Of a stretch of DNA of 64,000 bases, positions 53,451 through 62,818 are shown piece by piece (position 1 is the first letter of the stretch; every line of letters begins with the position of its first letter). Both the position numbers and the translations under genes were made by a program. The stretch comes from Phytopseudomonas flavescens (GTDB lineage: Bacteria > Pseudomonadota > Gammaproteobacteria > Pseudomonadales > Pseudomonadaceae): assembly GCF_900100535.1 (NCBI RefSeq), contig NZ_FNDG01000011.1, positions 109,715-173,714 on the forward strand. The letters run 5' to 3'. Under the pieces are notes generated by a model. It was given only the letters and a program-made list of their open reading frames with translations. It searched no databases and was not told the DNA's origin.

Positions 53451-53503
53451 TTTTAGTGTCGGCGGCGGCTTGATCTCGAATGGCAGTACGCACCACCGGT
53501 GTT

Positions 53504-53546
53504 GCCATCGCCATCGCCATCGCCATCGCCATTCGCCATCGCCATT
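53504..53546. repeat. GCCATC hexanucleotide microsatellite
   Basis: Four perfect GCCATC units are followed by imperfect GCCATT/CGCCATC units, in the intergenic region between hisC and the convergent DUF4198 gene. No gene contains it. Confidence 0.9.
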
Positions 53547-53653
53547 CGCCGCGAGGTCGCGGCTCTTACAGCTGCGTAGAAGCGTCGCCCACGGCGCGAA
53601 TCGGGCGATGGAACCTCAGGCTTGATGCCGCTGACCGGCTCAAGCGTCGACCA

Positions 53654-54379
53654 TCAGTGATGATGCCCCTGGCCGATGAACGTCAGTGAGGTGAAGTAGC
53701 CACGGCTGTCGATATCGGCATCACCTTGCACTGCCTGGCTGGCTTCGGCGGCGATGATGTTCAGGCCTTCGTTGCGAATCACCACCTGCGCTTCGCCCTT
53801 GGCGTTGGTGGTGGCACTGACCTGATCCGGCGCGCTGCGGTAGTCGCCGATCAGTTTGATGTCGGCGGCAGGCTTGCCGTCGACCAGCACACGGACCGGC
53901 AGCGGCTTGCCGACACCGACCTCGATGGGGTCGGCCAACGGCACGATCGCCATGCGCAGGCCTTTCAGGTCCGGCAGGCGGGCGCCTTGCTGGTAGATGG
54001 CCAAGCTGTACTTGTAGGTGTGCAGGGCTTCACTGGCATTGGCGACCTGGCTGCGGCCCAGATTGACCCATTTGCCCTCCGCGCTCTTCGACCAGACGCC
54101 GTTATCCAGCGCCACGGCCAGCGAAGCCGGCGCGCTCAGCGGCTTCAGGCGAGCATGGTCGGCGAGCCGTTCGATGCTCACTGGAATGCTCTTGCCGGCG
54201 CCGTTGAAGGCCCAGGCGCGGCTGACCTTGTCGGCCTTGAAGGCGTCATCTTCGGCACCGTGGCCGTAGACCACTTCGATATTGCCGCGGCGTTGTTCCG
54301 TCCACAGGCCATGGGCGCTGGCTTGTCCGGCGGTGGCCAGGAGTGCCAGCAGGGTGGCGATTTTTCTCGAGATGCGCAT
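53654..54379 (-). CDS. DUF4198-domain periplasmic protein
   Basis: A 241-residue secreted protein. Signal peptide MRISRKIATLLALLATAGQASAH cleaves around ASA-H, leaving His-Gly-Leu-Trp at the mature N-terminus, the usual start of DUF4198 proteins. An Ig-like C-terminal half contains PLPVRVLVDGKPAADIKLIGDY and NAKGEAQVVIRNEGLNIIAAE, and the chain ends in GQGHHH. The N- and C-terminal histidines suggest metal binding. DUF4198 proteins are often found near nickel, cobalt or zinc uptake genes, but no transporter is adjacent here. The frame is open 36 codons further upstream; the signal peptide fixes the start. Confidence 0.83.
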   Translation of the reverse strand: MRISRKIATLLALLATAGQASAHGLWTEQRRGNIEVVYGHGAEDDAFKADKVSRAWAFNGAGKSIPVSIERLADHARLKPLSAPASLAVALDNGVWSKSAEGKWVNLGRSQVANASEALHTYKYSLAIYQQGARLPDLKGLRMAIVPLADPIEVGVGKPLPVRVLVDGKPAADIKLIGDYRSAPDQVSATTNAKGEAQVVIRNEGLNIIAAEASQAVQGDADIDSRGYFTSLTFIGQGHHH

Positions 54380-54698
54380 GACGCGTCCTTTCGATCGGAG
54401 GTTGAGGGGCAAGCTGACACTGGGTTGCACGGCTATGGGATAGCGCGCCGCTAATGTTTGCGGTCGAAGAGTCTGGCGAGGCCGCATCGCTGGCCGCTCA
54501 TCGGCGAATTCCCGTCGACCCCGGCATTGCTCACGTTGTCGTCGAGCGATGGCGTGCGCAAATATCCCGCCGGGCTGGAGGTTTGCGAGCGAAGGCGGGC
54601 GTCATACAGATTCTCAGTGAATTAAAACGTAATAACGTTACATTTATGTGGTGCCAGATTGCAACTCCGATTGCATGGATGCCGCGAGTGTCGGTTGT
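54380..54698. other. Long leader region between algW and the DUF4198 gene
   Basis: This 319-bp stretch must contain the DUF4198 promoter on the minus strand. Only its algW-proximal part (54610-54650) is AT-rich. A candidate metal-regulator site is listed separately at 54624-54641. The remainder is GC-rich with no convincing ORF or riboswitch. Confidence 0.5.
54624..54641. promoter_or_regulatory. Candidate Zur (zinc regulator) operator
   Basis: The 18-mer contains the inverted repeat AACGT-AATA-ACGTT. Read on the minus strand it matches the enterobacterial Zur box GAAATGTTATAACATTTC at 13 of 18 positions. It is ~245 bp upstream of the DUF4198 start, rather far for simple repression unless the leader is long. 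Confidence 0.35.
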
Positions 54699-55844
54699 TT
54701 AATTGCTGGTCGCGACGGGAGGGCGTACGCCGATTTCAGCGCTGAGCTCCATCAGCTTGCCGTTGCGCATCACCTCGATGCGAATCGTCTCGCCGGGTTT
54801 GGCACGAGCGACCTGGTTCATCGAGCGGCGCGCGTCCCCAGCGGTTTCGCCATCGATCTTGAGGATCAGGTCGTTGGGCTGCAGCCCTGCTTTCTGCGCC
54901 GGGCCATTGCGGTAGATGCCGGCGACGATGATGCCCTGGCGGCCTTCGAGTCCGAATGACTCGGCCAGTTCCGGGGTCAACGGCTGCACCTCGAGGCCCA
55001 GCCAGCCACGAATCACCTGGCCGTGCTCGATGATCGCCTGCATCACTTCCATTGCCAGCTTTACCGGGATCGCGAAGCCGATACCCTGGGAGCCGCCGGA
55101 CTTGGAGAAGATGGCGGTGTTGATACCGACCAGGTTGCCGTAGGCGTCGACCAGCGCGCCGCCGGAGTTGCCCGGGTTGATCGCCGCATCGGTCTGGATG
55201 AAGTCTTCGTAGGTGTTGAGGCCCAACTGGTTGCGCCCGGTGGCGCTGATGATGCCCATGGTCACGGTCTGGCCGACACCGAACGGGTTGCCGATGGCCA
55301 GGGTGACGTCACCGATGCGGATGTTGTCGGAGCGCCCGAGGGTCATCGCCGGCAAATCCTTGAGGTCTATCTTCAATACCGCCAGGTCGGTTTCCGGGTC
55401 GCTGCCGATCACCCGTGCGAGGGTCTCACGGCCGTCCTTGAGGGCCACCACGATCTGATCCGCGTTGGCGGTCACGTGATTGTTGGTCAGCAGGTAGCCC
55501 TCGGGGCTCATGATCACCGCGGAGCCAAGGCTGGACTCCATGCGCCGCTGGCCAGGCAGGCTGTCACCGAAGAATTTGCGAAACTGCGGGTCTTCGATCA
55601 GTGGATGAGTCGGCTTGCTCACGTACTTGGTGGTGTACAGGTTGGCAACCGCGGGCGATGCGGTGTTCACCGCACTGGCGTAGGAGGCGGGTCCCTCCTC
55701 GCTACGCGTGTAGTCAGGCGCCTGGCGGAACTGCACGTCATGCATCGGCAGGCCCACCAGTTGCGGGTACTGCTGCATGATCAGCAGCGACACCAGAACG
55801 CCGACCAATAGTGGCCAGCCGAAGAAACGCAGGGCCTTGAGCAT
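54699..55844 (-). CDS. algW: Periplasmic serine protease AlgW (DegS type)
   Basis: A 381-residue inner-membrane-anchored site-1 protease. In P. aeruginosa AlgW cleaves MucA in response to misfolded outer-membrane proteins and so turns on the AlgU envelope stress response. A single N-terminal membrane helix (FFGWPLLVGVLVSLLIM) precedes the trypsin-like domain. The triad is His123 (LLTNNHVTANAD), Asp153 (DPETDLAVLKI) and Ser227 (INPGNSGGALVD). One PDZ domain (~275-370) ends the protein, as in DegS. Confidence 0.95.
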   Translation of the reverse strand: MLKALRFFGWPLLVGVLVSLLIMQQYPQLVGLPMHDVQFRQAPDYTRSEEGPASYASAVNTASPAVANLYTTKYVSKPTHPLIEDPQFRKFFGDSLPGQRRMESSLGSAVIMSPEGYLLTNNHVTANADQIVVALKDGRETLARVIGSDPETDLAVLKIDLKDLPAMTLGRSDNIRIGDVTLAIGNPFGVGQTVTMGIISATGRNQLGLNTYEDFIQTDAAINPGNSGGALVDAYGNLVGINTAIFSKSGGSQGIGFAIPVKLAMEVMQAIIEHGQVIRGWLGLEVQPLTPELAESFGLEGRQGIIVAGIYRNGPAQKAGLQPNDLILKIDGETAGDARRSMNQVARAKPGETIRIEVMRNGKLMELSAEIGVRPPVATSN

Positions 55845-55895
55845 CTATCCAATCCTGAGGGTTGCGAGCCCCTGATCGGGGCCTTAAGGTGCGCC

Positions 55896-55901
55896 ATTAT
55901 A
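55896..55901 (-). promoter_or_regulatory. Candidate -10 of algW
   Basis: On the minus strand a perfect TATAAT lies ~52 bp before the algW ATG, followed by a hairpin (GGCCCC/GGGGCT) in the leader. The -35 is unclear. Confidence 0.4.
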
Positions 55902-55952
55902 GAGAACCGCGCCAAGAAAGCAGCGGTTCGCAACAGCTGGTGAGGAAACAGT

Positions 55953-56711
55953 ATGGCCATTGCTCTGACGACCCTGGTGGAGGACGCCGAACGTTATCTC
56001 GGCGCTTCACGTATCAGCGATTACTGCCCCAACGGCCTGCAGGTCGAGGGGCGGCCGCAGGTGCAGCGCATCGTCAGCGGCGTGACCGCCAGCCTGGCGC
56101 TGATCGAAGCTGCCGTCGAGGCGCGCGCCGACGTGTTGCTGGTGCACCACGGCTATTTCTGGAAGGGCGAGAACCCCTGCGTCACCGGGATGAAGCAGCG
56201 CCGCCTGAAAACCCTGCTGGCCAACGACATCAGCCTGCTGGCCTATCACCTGCCGCTGGACGTGCATGCCGAGGTGGGCAACAACGTGCAGCTTGCCCGG
56301 CAGCTGGATATCACCGTCGAAGGCCCGCTGGAGCCGGACAACCCGCGCACGGTCGGCCTGGTCGGTTCGCTGGCGCAGCCCATGAGTGCCCGCGACTTTG
56401 CCCGCCGCGTGCATGAAGTGCTAGGGCGAGAACCCTTGCTGGTGGAGGGGCAGGGAACGGTCAGCCGTATTGGCTGGTGTACCGGGGGCGGACAAGGCTA
56501 TATCGACCAGGCCATAGCGGCAGGCGTGGATCTGTATTTGACCGGAGAGGCGTCCGAGCAGACCTACCACAGCGCACGGGAGAACGGCGTCAGCTTTATC
56601 GCCGCCGGGCACCACGCCACCGAGCGTTATGGCGTGCAGGCGCTGGGCGAATACCTGAGCCGACGCTTTGCCATCGAGCACCTGTTCGTCGATTGCCCGA
56701 ATCCGATTTGA
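55953..56711 (+). CDS. NIF3-family dinuclear metal-centre protein (YbgI type)
   Basis: A 252-residue protein of the NIF3/YbgI family, with a hexameric ring and two metal ions per subunit. Metal ligands are in LLVHHGYFWKGENP (HH near 63-64) and in FIAAGHHATERYGVQALGEYL near the C-terminus. Other blocks are YCPNGLQVEGRP and LTGEASEQTYHSARENG. Proposed roles range from GTP cyclohydrolase-like activity to metal chaperoning and none is settled. It is divergent from algW, as PA4445 is from PA4446. Confidence 0.93.
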   Translation: MAIALTTLVEDAERYLGASRISDYCPNGLQVEGRPQVQRIVSGVTASLALIEAAVEARADVLLVHHGYFWKGENPCVTGMKQRRLKTLLANDISLLAYHLPLDVHAEVGNNVQLARQLDITVEGPLEPDNPRTVGLVGSLAQPMSARDFARRVHEVLGREPLLVEGQGTVSRIGWCTGGGQGYIDQAIAAGVDLYLTGEASEQTYHSARENGVSFIAAGHHATERYGVQALGEYLSRRFAIEHLFVDCPNPI

Positions 56712-56855
56712 CGGCGACGCGTCCAAATTGCCGGGCATAAGTCTAGATCGGTTCGATCTAAGCGCCTTCCTGAATAGAATGAAGCGCTGTGCTAGAGTGC
56801 GCGCTCGTCCAAGGCCCGCCGGCCTGAATAAAATACCGTGATCCCGTGAGTAGCC

Positions 56856-57773
56856 ATGCTCGACAAACTGACGCACTTGAAACAGCTCGAGGCGGAAAGC
56901 ATCCACATCATTCGTGAAGTGGCCGCCGAATTCGACAACCCGGTGATGCTCTATTCCATCGGCAAGGATTCCGCCGTGATGCTGCATCTCGCGCGCAAGG
57001 CCTTCTTTCCGGGGAAGCTGCCGTTCCCGGTGATGCATGTGGACACCCGCTGGAAATTCCAGGAGATGTACCGCTTCCGCGACCGGATGGTCGAGGAGAT
57101 GGGTCTGGACCTGATCACCCACGTCAACCCCGATGGCGTCGCTCAGAACATCAACCCGTTCACCCACGGCAGCGCCAAGCACACCGATATCATGAAGACC
57201 GAGGGCCTCAAGCAGGCGTTGGACAAGCATGGTTTCGATGCCGCCTTCGGCGGTGCCCGCCGTGACGAGGAAAAGTCGCGGGCCAAGGAGCGTGTCTATT
57301 CGTTCCGCGACAGCAAGCACCGCTGGGACCCGAAAAACCAGCGCCCCGAGCTGTGGAACGTCTACAACGGCAAGGTCAAGAAGGGGGAGTCGATCCGCGT
57401 GTTCCCGCTCTCCAACTGGACCGAGCTGGATATCTGGCAATACATCTATCTCGAGCAGATCCCCATCGTGCCGTTGTATTTCGCTGCAGAGCGCGATGTC
57501 ATCGAGAAGAACGGCACGCTGATCATGATCGACGACGAGCGCATCCTCGAACATCTCAGCGATGATGAGAAAGCGCGTATCCAGAAGAGGAAAGTACGCT
57601 TCCGTACCCTTGGCTGCTACCCGCTGACCGGCGCGGTGGAGTCCGATGCGACCAGCCTGACCGACATCATCCAGGAAATGCTCCTGACCCGAACTTCCGA
57701 GCGCCAGGGCCGCGTGATCGATCACGACGGCGCTGGTTCCATGGAAGAGAAAAAACGTCAGGGGTACTTTTGA
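56856..57773 (+). CDS. cysD: Sulfate adenylyltransferase subunit 2
   Basis: A 305-residue adenylyl-transferring subunit of ATP sulfurylase, forming APS from ATP and sulfate. The PP-loop SIGKDSAV is at residues 34-41. Later blocks are [32 protein letters not shown] and [18 protein letters not shown]. It ends 1 bp before cysNC, so the two form one translational unit. The 144-bp gap from the NIF3 gene probably holds a CysB-controlled promoter, though no CysB site was recognised. Confidence 0.97.
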   Translation: MLDKLTHLKQLEAESIHIIREVAAEFDNPVMLYSIGKDSAVMLHLARKAFFPGKLPFPVMHVDTRWKFQEMYRFRDRMVEEMGLDLITHVNPDGVAQNINPFTHGSAKHTDIMKTEGLKQALDKHGFDAAFGGARRDEEKSRAKERVYSFRDSKHRWDPKNQRPELWNVYNGKVKKGESIRVFPLSNWTELDIWQYIYLEQIPIVPLYFAAERDVIEKNGTLIMIDDERILEHLSDDEKARIQKRKVRFRTLGCYPLTGAVESDATSLTDIIQEMLLTRTSERQGRVIDHDGAGSMEEKKRQGYF

Positions 57774-57774
57774 T

Positions 57775-59670
57775 ATGTCGCACCAATCCGAACTGATCAG
57801 CGAAGACATCCACGCCTACCTGGCGCAACACGAGCGCAAGGAGCTGCTGCGTTTCCTTACCTGCGGCAACGTCGATGACGGCAAGAGCACCCTGATCGGG
57901 CGTCTGCTGCACGACTCCAAGATGATCTACGAAGACCATCTGGAAGCCATCACCCGCGACTCGAAGAAGAGCGGCACCACCGGCGAGGAAGTCGATCTGG
58001 CGCTGCTGGTCGACGGCCTGCAGGCCGAGCGTGAGCAGGGCATCACCATCGATGTCGCCTACCGCTATTTCTCCACCGCCAAGCGCAAGTTCATCATCGC
58101 CGACACCCCCGGCCATGAGCAGTACACGCGTAACATGGCCACTGGCGCCTCGACCTGCGACCTAGCGATCATCCTGATCGACGCCCGTTACGGCGTGCAG
58201 ACCCAGACCAGGCGCCACAGCTTCATCGCCTCGTTGCTGGGCATCAAGCACATCGTCGTGGCCATCAACAAGATGGATCTGAAGGACTTCGATGAAGGCG
58301 TGTTCGAGCAGATCAAGGCCGATTACCTGTCTTTCGCCGACAAGATCAACCTCAATCCCACGTCGCTGTTCTTCGTGCCCATGTCGGCGCTGAAGGGCGA
58401 CAACGTGGTCAACAAGTCCGAGCGTTCGCCGTGGTACAGCGGCCAGTCGCTGATGGAGATTCTCGAGACCGTGGAAGTGGCGGGTGACCGCAATTTCGAC
58501 GATCTGCGTTTCCCGGTGCAGTACGTCAATCGTCCAAACCTGAACTTCCGCGGCTTCGCGGGTACTCTGGCAAGCGGCATCGTGCGCAAGGGGGATGAAG
58601 TCATCGCCCTGCCATCGGGCAAGGGCAGCAAGGTCAAGTCCATCGTCACCTATGAAGGCGAGCTGGAACAGGCCGGTCCGGGCCAGGCGATCACCCTGAC
58701 CCTGGAAGACGAGATCGACGTATCGCGCGGCGACATGCTGGTGCATGCCGACAACCGTCCTCAGGTGGTCGACAGCTTCGACGCCATGCTGGTATGGATG
58801 GCCGAGGAGCCGATGCTGCCGGGCAAGAAATACGACATCAAGCGCGCCACCAGCTACGTGCCGGGTTCCATCGCCAGCATCGCCCACCGGGTCGATGTGA
58901 ATACCCTGGAAGAGGGCGCTGCGAGCAGCCTGCAGCTCAACGAGATCGGCAAGGTGAAGGTCGCGCTCGATGCGCCGATCGCCCTGGATGGTTATGCCCA
59001 TAACCGCACCACCGGGGCGTTCATCATCATCGACCGCCTGACCAATGGCACCGTCGGCGCCGGCATGATCATCGGCGATGCGCGCGTTCCCGGTTCGGGC
59101 CACCATGGCGAGTCCGGCCACGTCTCCACCGAAGAGCGTGCCTCGCGTTTCGGTCAGCAACCGGCCACCGTGTTGTTCAGCGGCCTGTCGGGTGCGGGCA
59201 AGAGCACCCTGGCCTACGCCGTCGAGCGCAAGTTGTTCGACATGGGCCGTGCAGTCTACGTACTCGATGGCCAGAACCTGCGCCATGACCTGAACAAGGG
59301 CTTGCCCCAGGACCGCACCGGGCGTACCGAGAACTGGCGGCGTGCCGCTCACGTGGCGCGTCAATTCAACGAAGCCGGTCTGCTTACCCTGGCCGCTTTC
59401 GTGGCGCCGGATGCGGAAGGGCGCGAGCAGGCCAAGGCGTTGATCGGTGCCGAGCGTCTGATCACCGTGTACGTGCAGGCTTCCCCGCTGGTCTGTGCGG
59501 AGCGCGATCCACAGGGGCTGTATGCGGCAGGTGGCGATAACATTCCTGGCGACTCCTTCCCCTACGATGTGCCGCTCGATGCGGATCTGGTGCTGGATAC
59601 CCAGAGCCTGTCGGTGGAAGAGGGCGTCAAGCAGGTGCTTGCCTTGCTGCGCAGCCGCGGCGCGATCTGA
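57775..59670 (+). CDS. cysNC: Bifunctional sulfate adenylyltransferase subunit 1 / adenylylsulfate kinase
   Basis: A 631-residue fusion of two enzymes. Residues 1-~440 are the GTPase CysN, which drives ATP sulfurylase: G1 GNVDDGKST (31-39), G3 DTPGHEQY (110-117) and NKMD. Residues ~455-631 are APS kinase CysC with a P-loop GLSGAGKST (about 470-478), then [14 protein letters not shown] and [13 protein letters not shown]. Together with CysD it takes sulfate to PAPS for cysteine synthesis. The CysNC fusion is normal in Pseudomonas. This is the last core gene before the accessory DNA. Confidence 0.97.
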   Translation: MSHQSELISEDIHAYLAQHERKELLRFLTCGNVDDGKSTLIGRLLHDSKMIYEDHLEAITRDSKKSGTTGEEVDLALLVDGLQAEREQGITIDVAYRYFSTAKRKFIIADTPGHEQYTRNMATGASTCDLAIILIDARYGVQTQTRRHSFIASLLGIKHIVVAINKMDLKDFDEGVFEQIKADYLSFADKINLNPTSLFFVPMSALKGDNVVNKSERSPWYSGQSLMEILETVEVAGDRNFDDLRFPVQYVNRPNLNFRGFAGTLASGIVRKGDEVIALPSGKGSKVKSIVTYEGELEQAGPGQAITLTLEDEIDVSRGDMLVHADNRPQVVDSFDAMLVWMAEEPMLPGKKYDIKRATSYVPGSIASIAHRVDVNTLEEGAASSLQLNEIGKVKVALDAPIALDGYAHNRTTGAFIIIDRLTNGTVGAGMIIGDARVPGSGHHGESGHVSTEERASRFGQQPATVLFSGLSGAGKSTLAYAVERKLFDMGRAVYVLDGQNLRHDLNKGLPQDRTGRTENWRRAAHVARQFNEAGLLTLAAFVAPDAEGREQAKALIGAERLITVYVQASPLVCAERDPQGLYAAGGDNIPGDSFPYDVPLDADLVLDTQSLSVEEGVKQVLALLRSRGAI

Positions 59671-59688
59671 AACCTGTTGGTGATCAAT

Positions 59689-59720
59689 TGCGCGTCGGCC
59701 CCGTAGCGTTAAAAACAGGC
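59689..59720 (-). repeat. Truncated third copy of the structured repeat
   Basis: 32 bp here match positions 50812-50843 of copy 2 at 28 of 32 bases, including GCGTTAAAAACAGGC. The rest of the element is missing. It lies 19 bp after the cysNC stop codon, at the boundary between core and accessory DNA. Confidence 0.75.
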
Positions 59721-59744
59721 GCGGATGCCAGCAGGTGTCTGGTT

Positions 59745-59944
59745 CCGCAATTGAGAAGGTGCGGGTCGATTGTGAAGATTGATGGTCTTCGGTCCAGGCA
59801 CCGCATACGGGGCGTTCGCCACCGCAAGGCTTTGAGATGCCTGGCGAAGTTATAGGCGGTGACGAAGGCCTCATGGAATTGGACGTAGGCGGACTTGCAC
59901 AGCCGATCGATGGCCAGAAACATCGCCAGCTTGCCGTCAGCGTC
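59745..59944 (-). pseudogene. IS481-family transposase remnant with internal deletion
   Basis: On the minus strand DGKLAMFLAIDRLCKSAYVQFHE matches the start of the DDE core of IS481-type transposases. It runs directly into AFVTAYNFARHLKALRWRTP, which in intact enzymes lies more than 100 residues later. The catalytic middle is therefore deleted. The C-terminal end (AWTEDHQ and PHLLN pieces) is spread over different frames. No terminal inverted repeats are visible. Confidence 0.7.
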
Positions 59945-60453
59945 AGCGAAGCCGGACAGCCCGCCGAACTGGGCTGGGGGTTCCCACGAGAACCTGGCCG
60001 CCCTTCGCTCGCCATCACCCGTTCGGTTCAAATAACGCAATCCACCTCGAGCGCCCCGGTGCCAGTGAAAACCTGGCCCCCCAACGGTGGTCCCTGCACG
60101 GGTCTGCTGATCACCCACGACGAAGCCATTTCGCTTCCCGACTTTTTGACGGCTGAGGATGGCAACGTGCCGCTGTACCGGCCAACCGTGCATTAAGTAG
60201 CTTGGCGTGGTGCTCATGGGCATGCCCTGAGCGCCTATGGGCCAGCGAAAATCCCGACCGTGGGGTCGTCGAGCCGGAACAGATGGATCATCGTCAGATG
60301 CTGGAGATTGCTCTACCCTTCCTCGGAAGTCTCGAAGGCATCCAGACGACTGGACGCCTCTGGACACCATTAATGCTCTACTTCAAGCCCAAAGGTGAGC
60401 TCTGCCCGTGGCAGTTCGAACATGTTACTGCTGTCTAATCAGGTCGGTCACGA
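59945..60453. other. Degraded region between the transposase remnant and the MFS gene
   Basis: About 500 bp without a convincing gene. Parts of 59945-60195 may be further transposase debris on the minus strand. A 51-codon plus-strand ORF from ATG 60283 to 60438 (MDHRQMLEIALPFLGS...) ends 15 bp before the MFS start. It is not recognised and could be a remnant or a leader peptide. Confidence 0.5.
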
Positions 60454-61632
60454 ATGGAAAATACCAGTATTGAGTACACCGACAAGCAACGCTGGTTTGC
60501 GCTCACCAAGATAAATACCCTCTCGGCCCTGTCTCAGATCGTGCAGATCGGTACCGTCACTCCGCTGATCTCGCTTTCGCTGGAGCAGCAAGGGGTCGAG
60601 CCGGCGAAGATCGGGGTGATTGTCAGTGCATCGTGGTTGGCGATCCTGCTGCTCTACAGATGGGTCCCGCGTTTGCTGGCCCATTTGGGACTCGTCAAGA
60701 CGAATATCCTCAGCGCAGCGCTGACGGTCGCTGCGCTGCTCGGCATGACCCTGACAACCGATCTGGCACTGATATTCTCGCTGAACTTCTTGCTCGGTAT
60801 TGGGTTGATTCTGCGCTGGATTGCCTGCGATACGTGGATCGTCGCGGTCGCCTCAAAAGACGAGCGCGGTCGGGCGATTGGCGTACATGAGACCTTGATG
60901 GGCCTGGGCATTGCTGTTGGCCCGCTGCTGTTGGTGGTGTTTGGCGTCGGGAGCGCCGCGCCTTACTACGCCTGTACCGTGATCGTGTTGTTATCCGGCG
61001 CGCTGGCCTTAACCCTCAGGGACTACGATACGCGACCGCAAACCCCGGCGGAAAAACGCCATGGCAAGTTGTTTAGCATCATCCCCACGGCACTGTGTGG
61101 TGCGTTTATCGCAGGCTTTTCGGAAACCTCATCCGTATCGTTTCTTGCGGGCTACAGCCTCTCGGCCGGTTATCTGTTGACCGCCGCCACCCTGCTGATA
61201 TCGGTGTTCGGCATTGGCGGTACCATCCTGCAGCTGCCGATCGGCTGGATGGCCGATCGCAGTTCGTGCAAATTGGGCCAATTAGTCTGCGGCTTGATAC
61301 TGTTGCTGGGCACCCTGGCCATTCCGTTCAGCCAGCCGCTTCCTTGGTTGGCGGCAATTATCGTGTTCCTCTGGGGTGGTGCCATTGGCGGCATGAACAC
61401 CCTGGCAGTGATCGAAGCGGGAGACCGGGTTGGCGAACATCAAGTGTCCACCGCAATGACGGCAATTGCTATGTTCTACACCTTGGGTAGCGTATTGGGT
61501 CCCATTGCCACGGGCGCCACAGTGTCCTACATCAGCGAGCATGGGCTGATGATCTCGGTGGGGACAGTCGGTACGGTTTTCATTGCAATGTTGATTTTGC
61601 GCAGAGCCCCCGTACAAGAGCGACTTCAATAG
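60454..61632 (+). CDS. Major facilitator superfamily transporter
   Basis: A 392-residue membrane protein with twelve hydrophobic segments and a central cytoplasmic loop (RDYDTRPQTPAEKRHGKL). The first half carries DERGRAIGVHETLMGLGIAVGPLLL, split around the MFS motif C-like GP, and the second half PIGWMADRSSCKLGQL, the D-R-x(2-5)-K/R motif A of the half repeat. It resembles the YcaD-type drug/metabolite transporters. The substrate is unknown. The start ATG lies after AGGTCGGTC. The gene lies within decayed DNA and may be linked to the monooxygenase/LysE cluster to the right. Confidence 0.82.
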   Translation: MENTSIEYTDKQRWFALTKINTLSALSQIVQIGTVTPLISLSLEQQGVEPAKIGVIVSASWLAILLLYRWVPRLLAHLGLVKTNILSAALTVAALLGMTLTTDLALIFSLNFLLGIGLILRWIACDTWIVAVASKDERGRAIGVHETLMGLGIAVGPLLLVVFGVGSAAPYYACTVIVLLSGALALTLRDYDTRPQTPAEKRHGKLFSIIPTALCGAFIAGFSETSSVSFLAGYSLSAGYLLTAATLLISVFGIGGTILQLPIGWMADRSSCKLGQLVCGLILLLGTLAIPFSQPLPWLAAIIVFLWGGAIGGMNTLAVIEAGDRVGEHQVSTAMTAIAMFYTLGSVLGPIATGATVSYISEHGLMISVGTVGTVFIAMLILRRAPVQERLQ

Positions 61633-61970
61633 CTGCTTGTCTAGCACTGTTCGCCACTGATCTTCCACCATTTGAGGCGAGCTGTGGCAGGTGCGGAGAC
61701 CTGGGCTTCCGCACAAGTTTCACCTCTGGAAATTGGCTGCCTTGGCATTCGGTTCAGCAGCCCCGGAATGCTGTTTGCCGACATCCCGCCACTCGTGGAT
61801 TTTAGTCTTGCGGGAGTAATCACAGATTCCGGTTTCTTTACTCACCTGGGACCTTTTCTTGGACGGGTATCAACAGGCCCATTTGAAATCGTGAAAAGCC
61901 GCTACCCCGGGTGGCGCTGCCCCTAAAGCTTCGACCCTGCGCCTTGTCGCTTGTAAAGAGGCTGCGTAGC
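61633..61970. other. Non-coding or degraded stretch after the MFS gene
   Basis: About 340 bp with no recognisable gene. A plus-strand frame open from 61672 to 61926 starts at TTG, has no ribosome site and matches no family I know, so it is not called as a gene. Confidence 0.5.
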
Positions 61971-62167
61971 TTACCCCGGGCCTAAGGCATCGACGATGGA
62001 AAAGATATCTTCAAGGCCGCAGTCGAGGAACAAGGTAGCTTCGTAAGTGTTCTCCAGGTTCGGTGTTAGACCGCTCAGTGGTAGCCGTCGCGTGGTAGGT
62101 CGATCAGCAGCCAACTGCGGTATTTGAAACGCCTACTCACGTCCTTGAGAAGATCGTTCCATTCCAT
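61971..62167 (-). pseudogene. Small unknown protein gene, frameshifted
   Basis: An ATG preceded by GAGG starts MEWNDLLKDVSRRFKYRSW and reads to RDGYH before a stop codon after 30 residues. In the next frame the sequence continues SGLTPNLENTYEATLFLDC and FSIVDALGPG to a stop codon at 61971. Restoring one base near 62076 would give a single ~66-residue protein, HLSGLTP at the join. It begins 7 bp after the LysE gene on the same strand, so it was probably the last gene of that operon. I do not recognise the family. Confidence 0.45.
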
Positions 62168-62174
62168 GACGGCC

Positions 62175-62798
62175 TCACCGACTGGCAATCAACACGGGAA
62201 TCGCGGTGTTGAGGGAGAACGCCACCAGAAACACCGCTAATCCCACATCGATCGGGCGGGTGTATTTGAGAAACAGCGCCTTGATCGGGCCTTGGCCGAA
62301 CAGCAGCGAGACCAAGGAGTACCAGATGACCTCAAGGGTGGAGCACAACATCACCACCAGTACCTTTTCGAGGTCGGTACGTGGCGAAGAAAGAAAGCCA
62401 GCGTAGATGCTGATCATGAAGGCGATGGTTTTCATGTTGCTGATGTTGGTGATGACCCCGACGCGATACGCCTTGATAAAGCTGGTCACACCAGGCGCGG
62501 TGCTTTCGGCGGTACCGGTGTTTTTTGCCAGCACGCTTTTGATGATGCTGTAGGCGATGTACAGCAGGTACGCCGAACCACATAGGGTGGCGATATTGGA
62601 AAAGGCCGGGTACTGATGCAGCAACGCCGCCAGGCCCAGCAAGGACATGGTCGAGAAGAATACGCCTACGGTGCAGATCCCCAGGGTTGCACCAAGGCCG
62701 GTAGTGACCGACCCTAATGAAGAGAACCGGCTGACGATGATGAAATTCGGACCGGGGCTCATCACCGCCAGTATGTAAATCAATGCCGCTGTAAACAT
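62175..62798 (-). CDS. LysE/RhtB-family amino-acid exporter
   Basis: A 207-residue inner-membrane exporter with six hydrophobic segments. The family N-terminus is YILAVMSPGPNFIIVSR, with the PGPN motif at residues ~15-18. Conserved GLGATLGICTVGVFF and SAYLLYIAYSIIKS follow, and NISNMKTIAFMISIYAGFL corresponds to the NPK/NPT-type motif in a diverged form. AAGG precedes the ATG by 4 bases. It follows the broken monooxygenase by 52 bp with a hairpin between them. Export of an amino acid or a hydroxylated amino-acid derivative is plausible from context only. Confidence 0.88.
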   Translation of the reverse strand: MFTAALIYILAVMSPGPNFIIVSRFSSLGSVTTGLGATLGICTVGVFFSTMSLLGLAALLHQYPAFSNIATLCGSAYLLYIAYSIIKSVLAKNTGTAESTAPGVTSFIKAYRVGVITNISNMKTIAFMISIYAGFLSSPRTDLEKVLVVMLCSTLEVIWYSLVSLLFGQGPIKALFLKYTRPIDVGLAVFLVAFSLNTAIPVLIASR

Positions 62799-62818
62799 GT
62801 GACCTTCTTGTATGAGTC

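Noticed and set aside
54380..54620. Cobalamin riboswitch in the leader of the DUF4198 gene
   Set aside because: The length would allow it, but I could not find the conserved B12-box or core motifs on the minus strand.
58162..60018. A 618-codon minus-strand frame across cysNC and the transposase remnant
   Set aside because: Most of it is antisense to cysNC; only the first part contains transposase debris, which is annotated separately.
61672..61926. An 84-codon frame after the MFS gene
   Set aside because: TTG start without a ribosome site and no recognised family; treated as non-coding.
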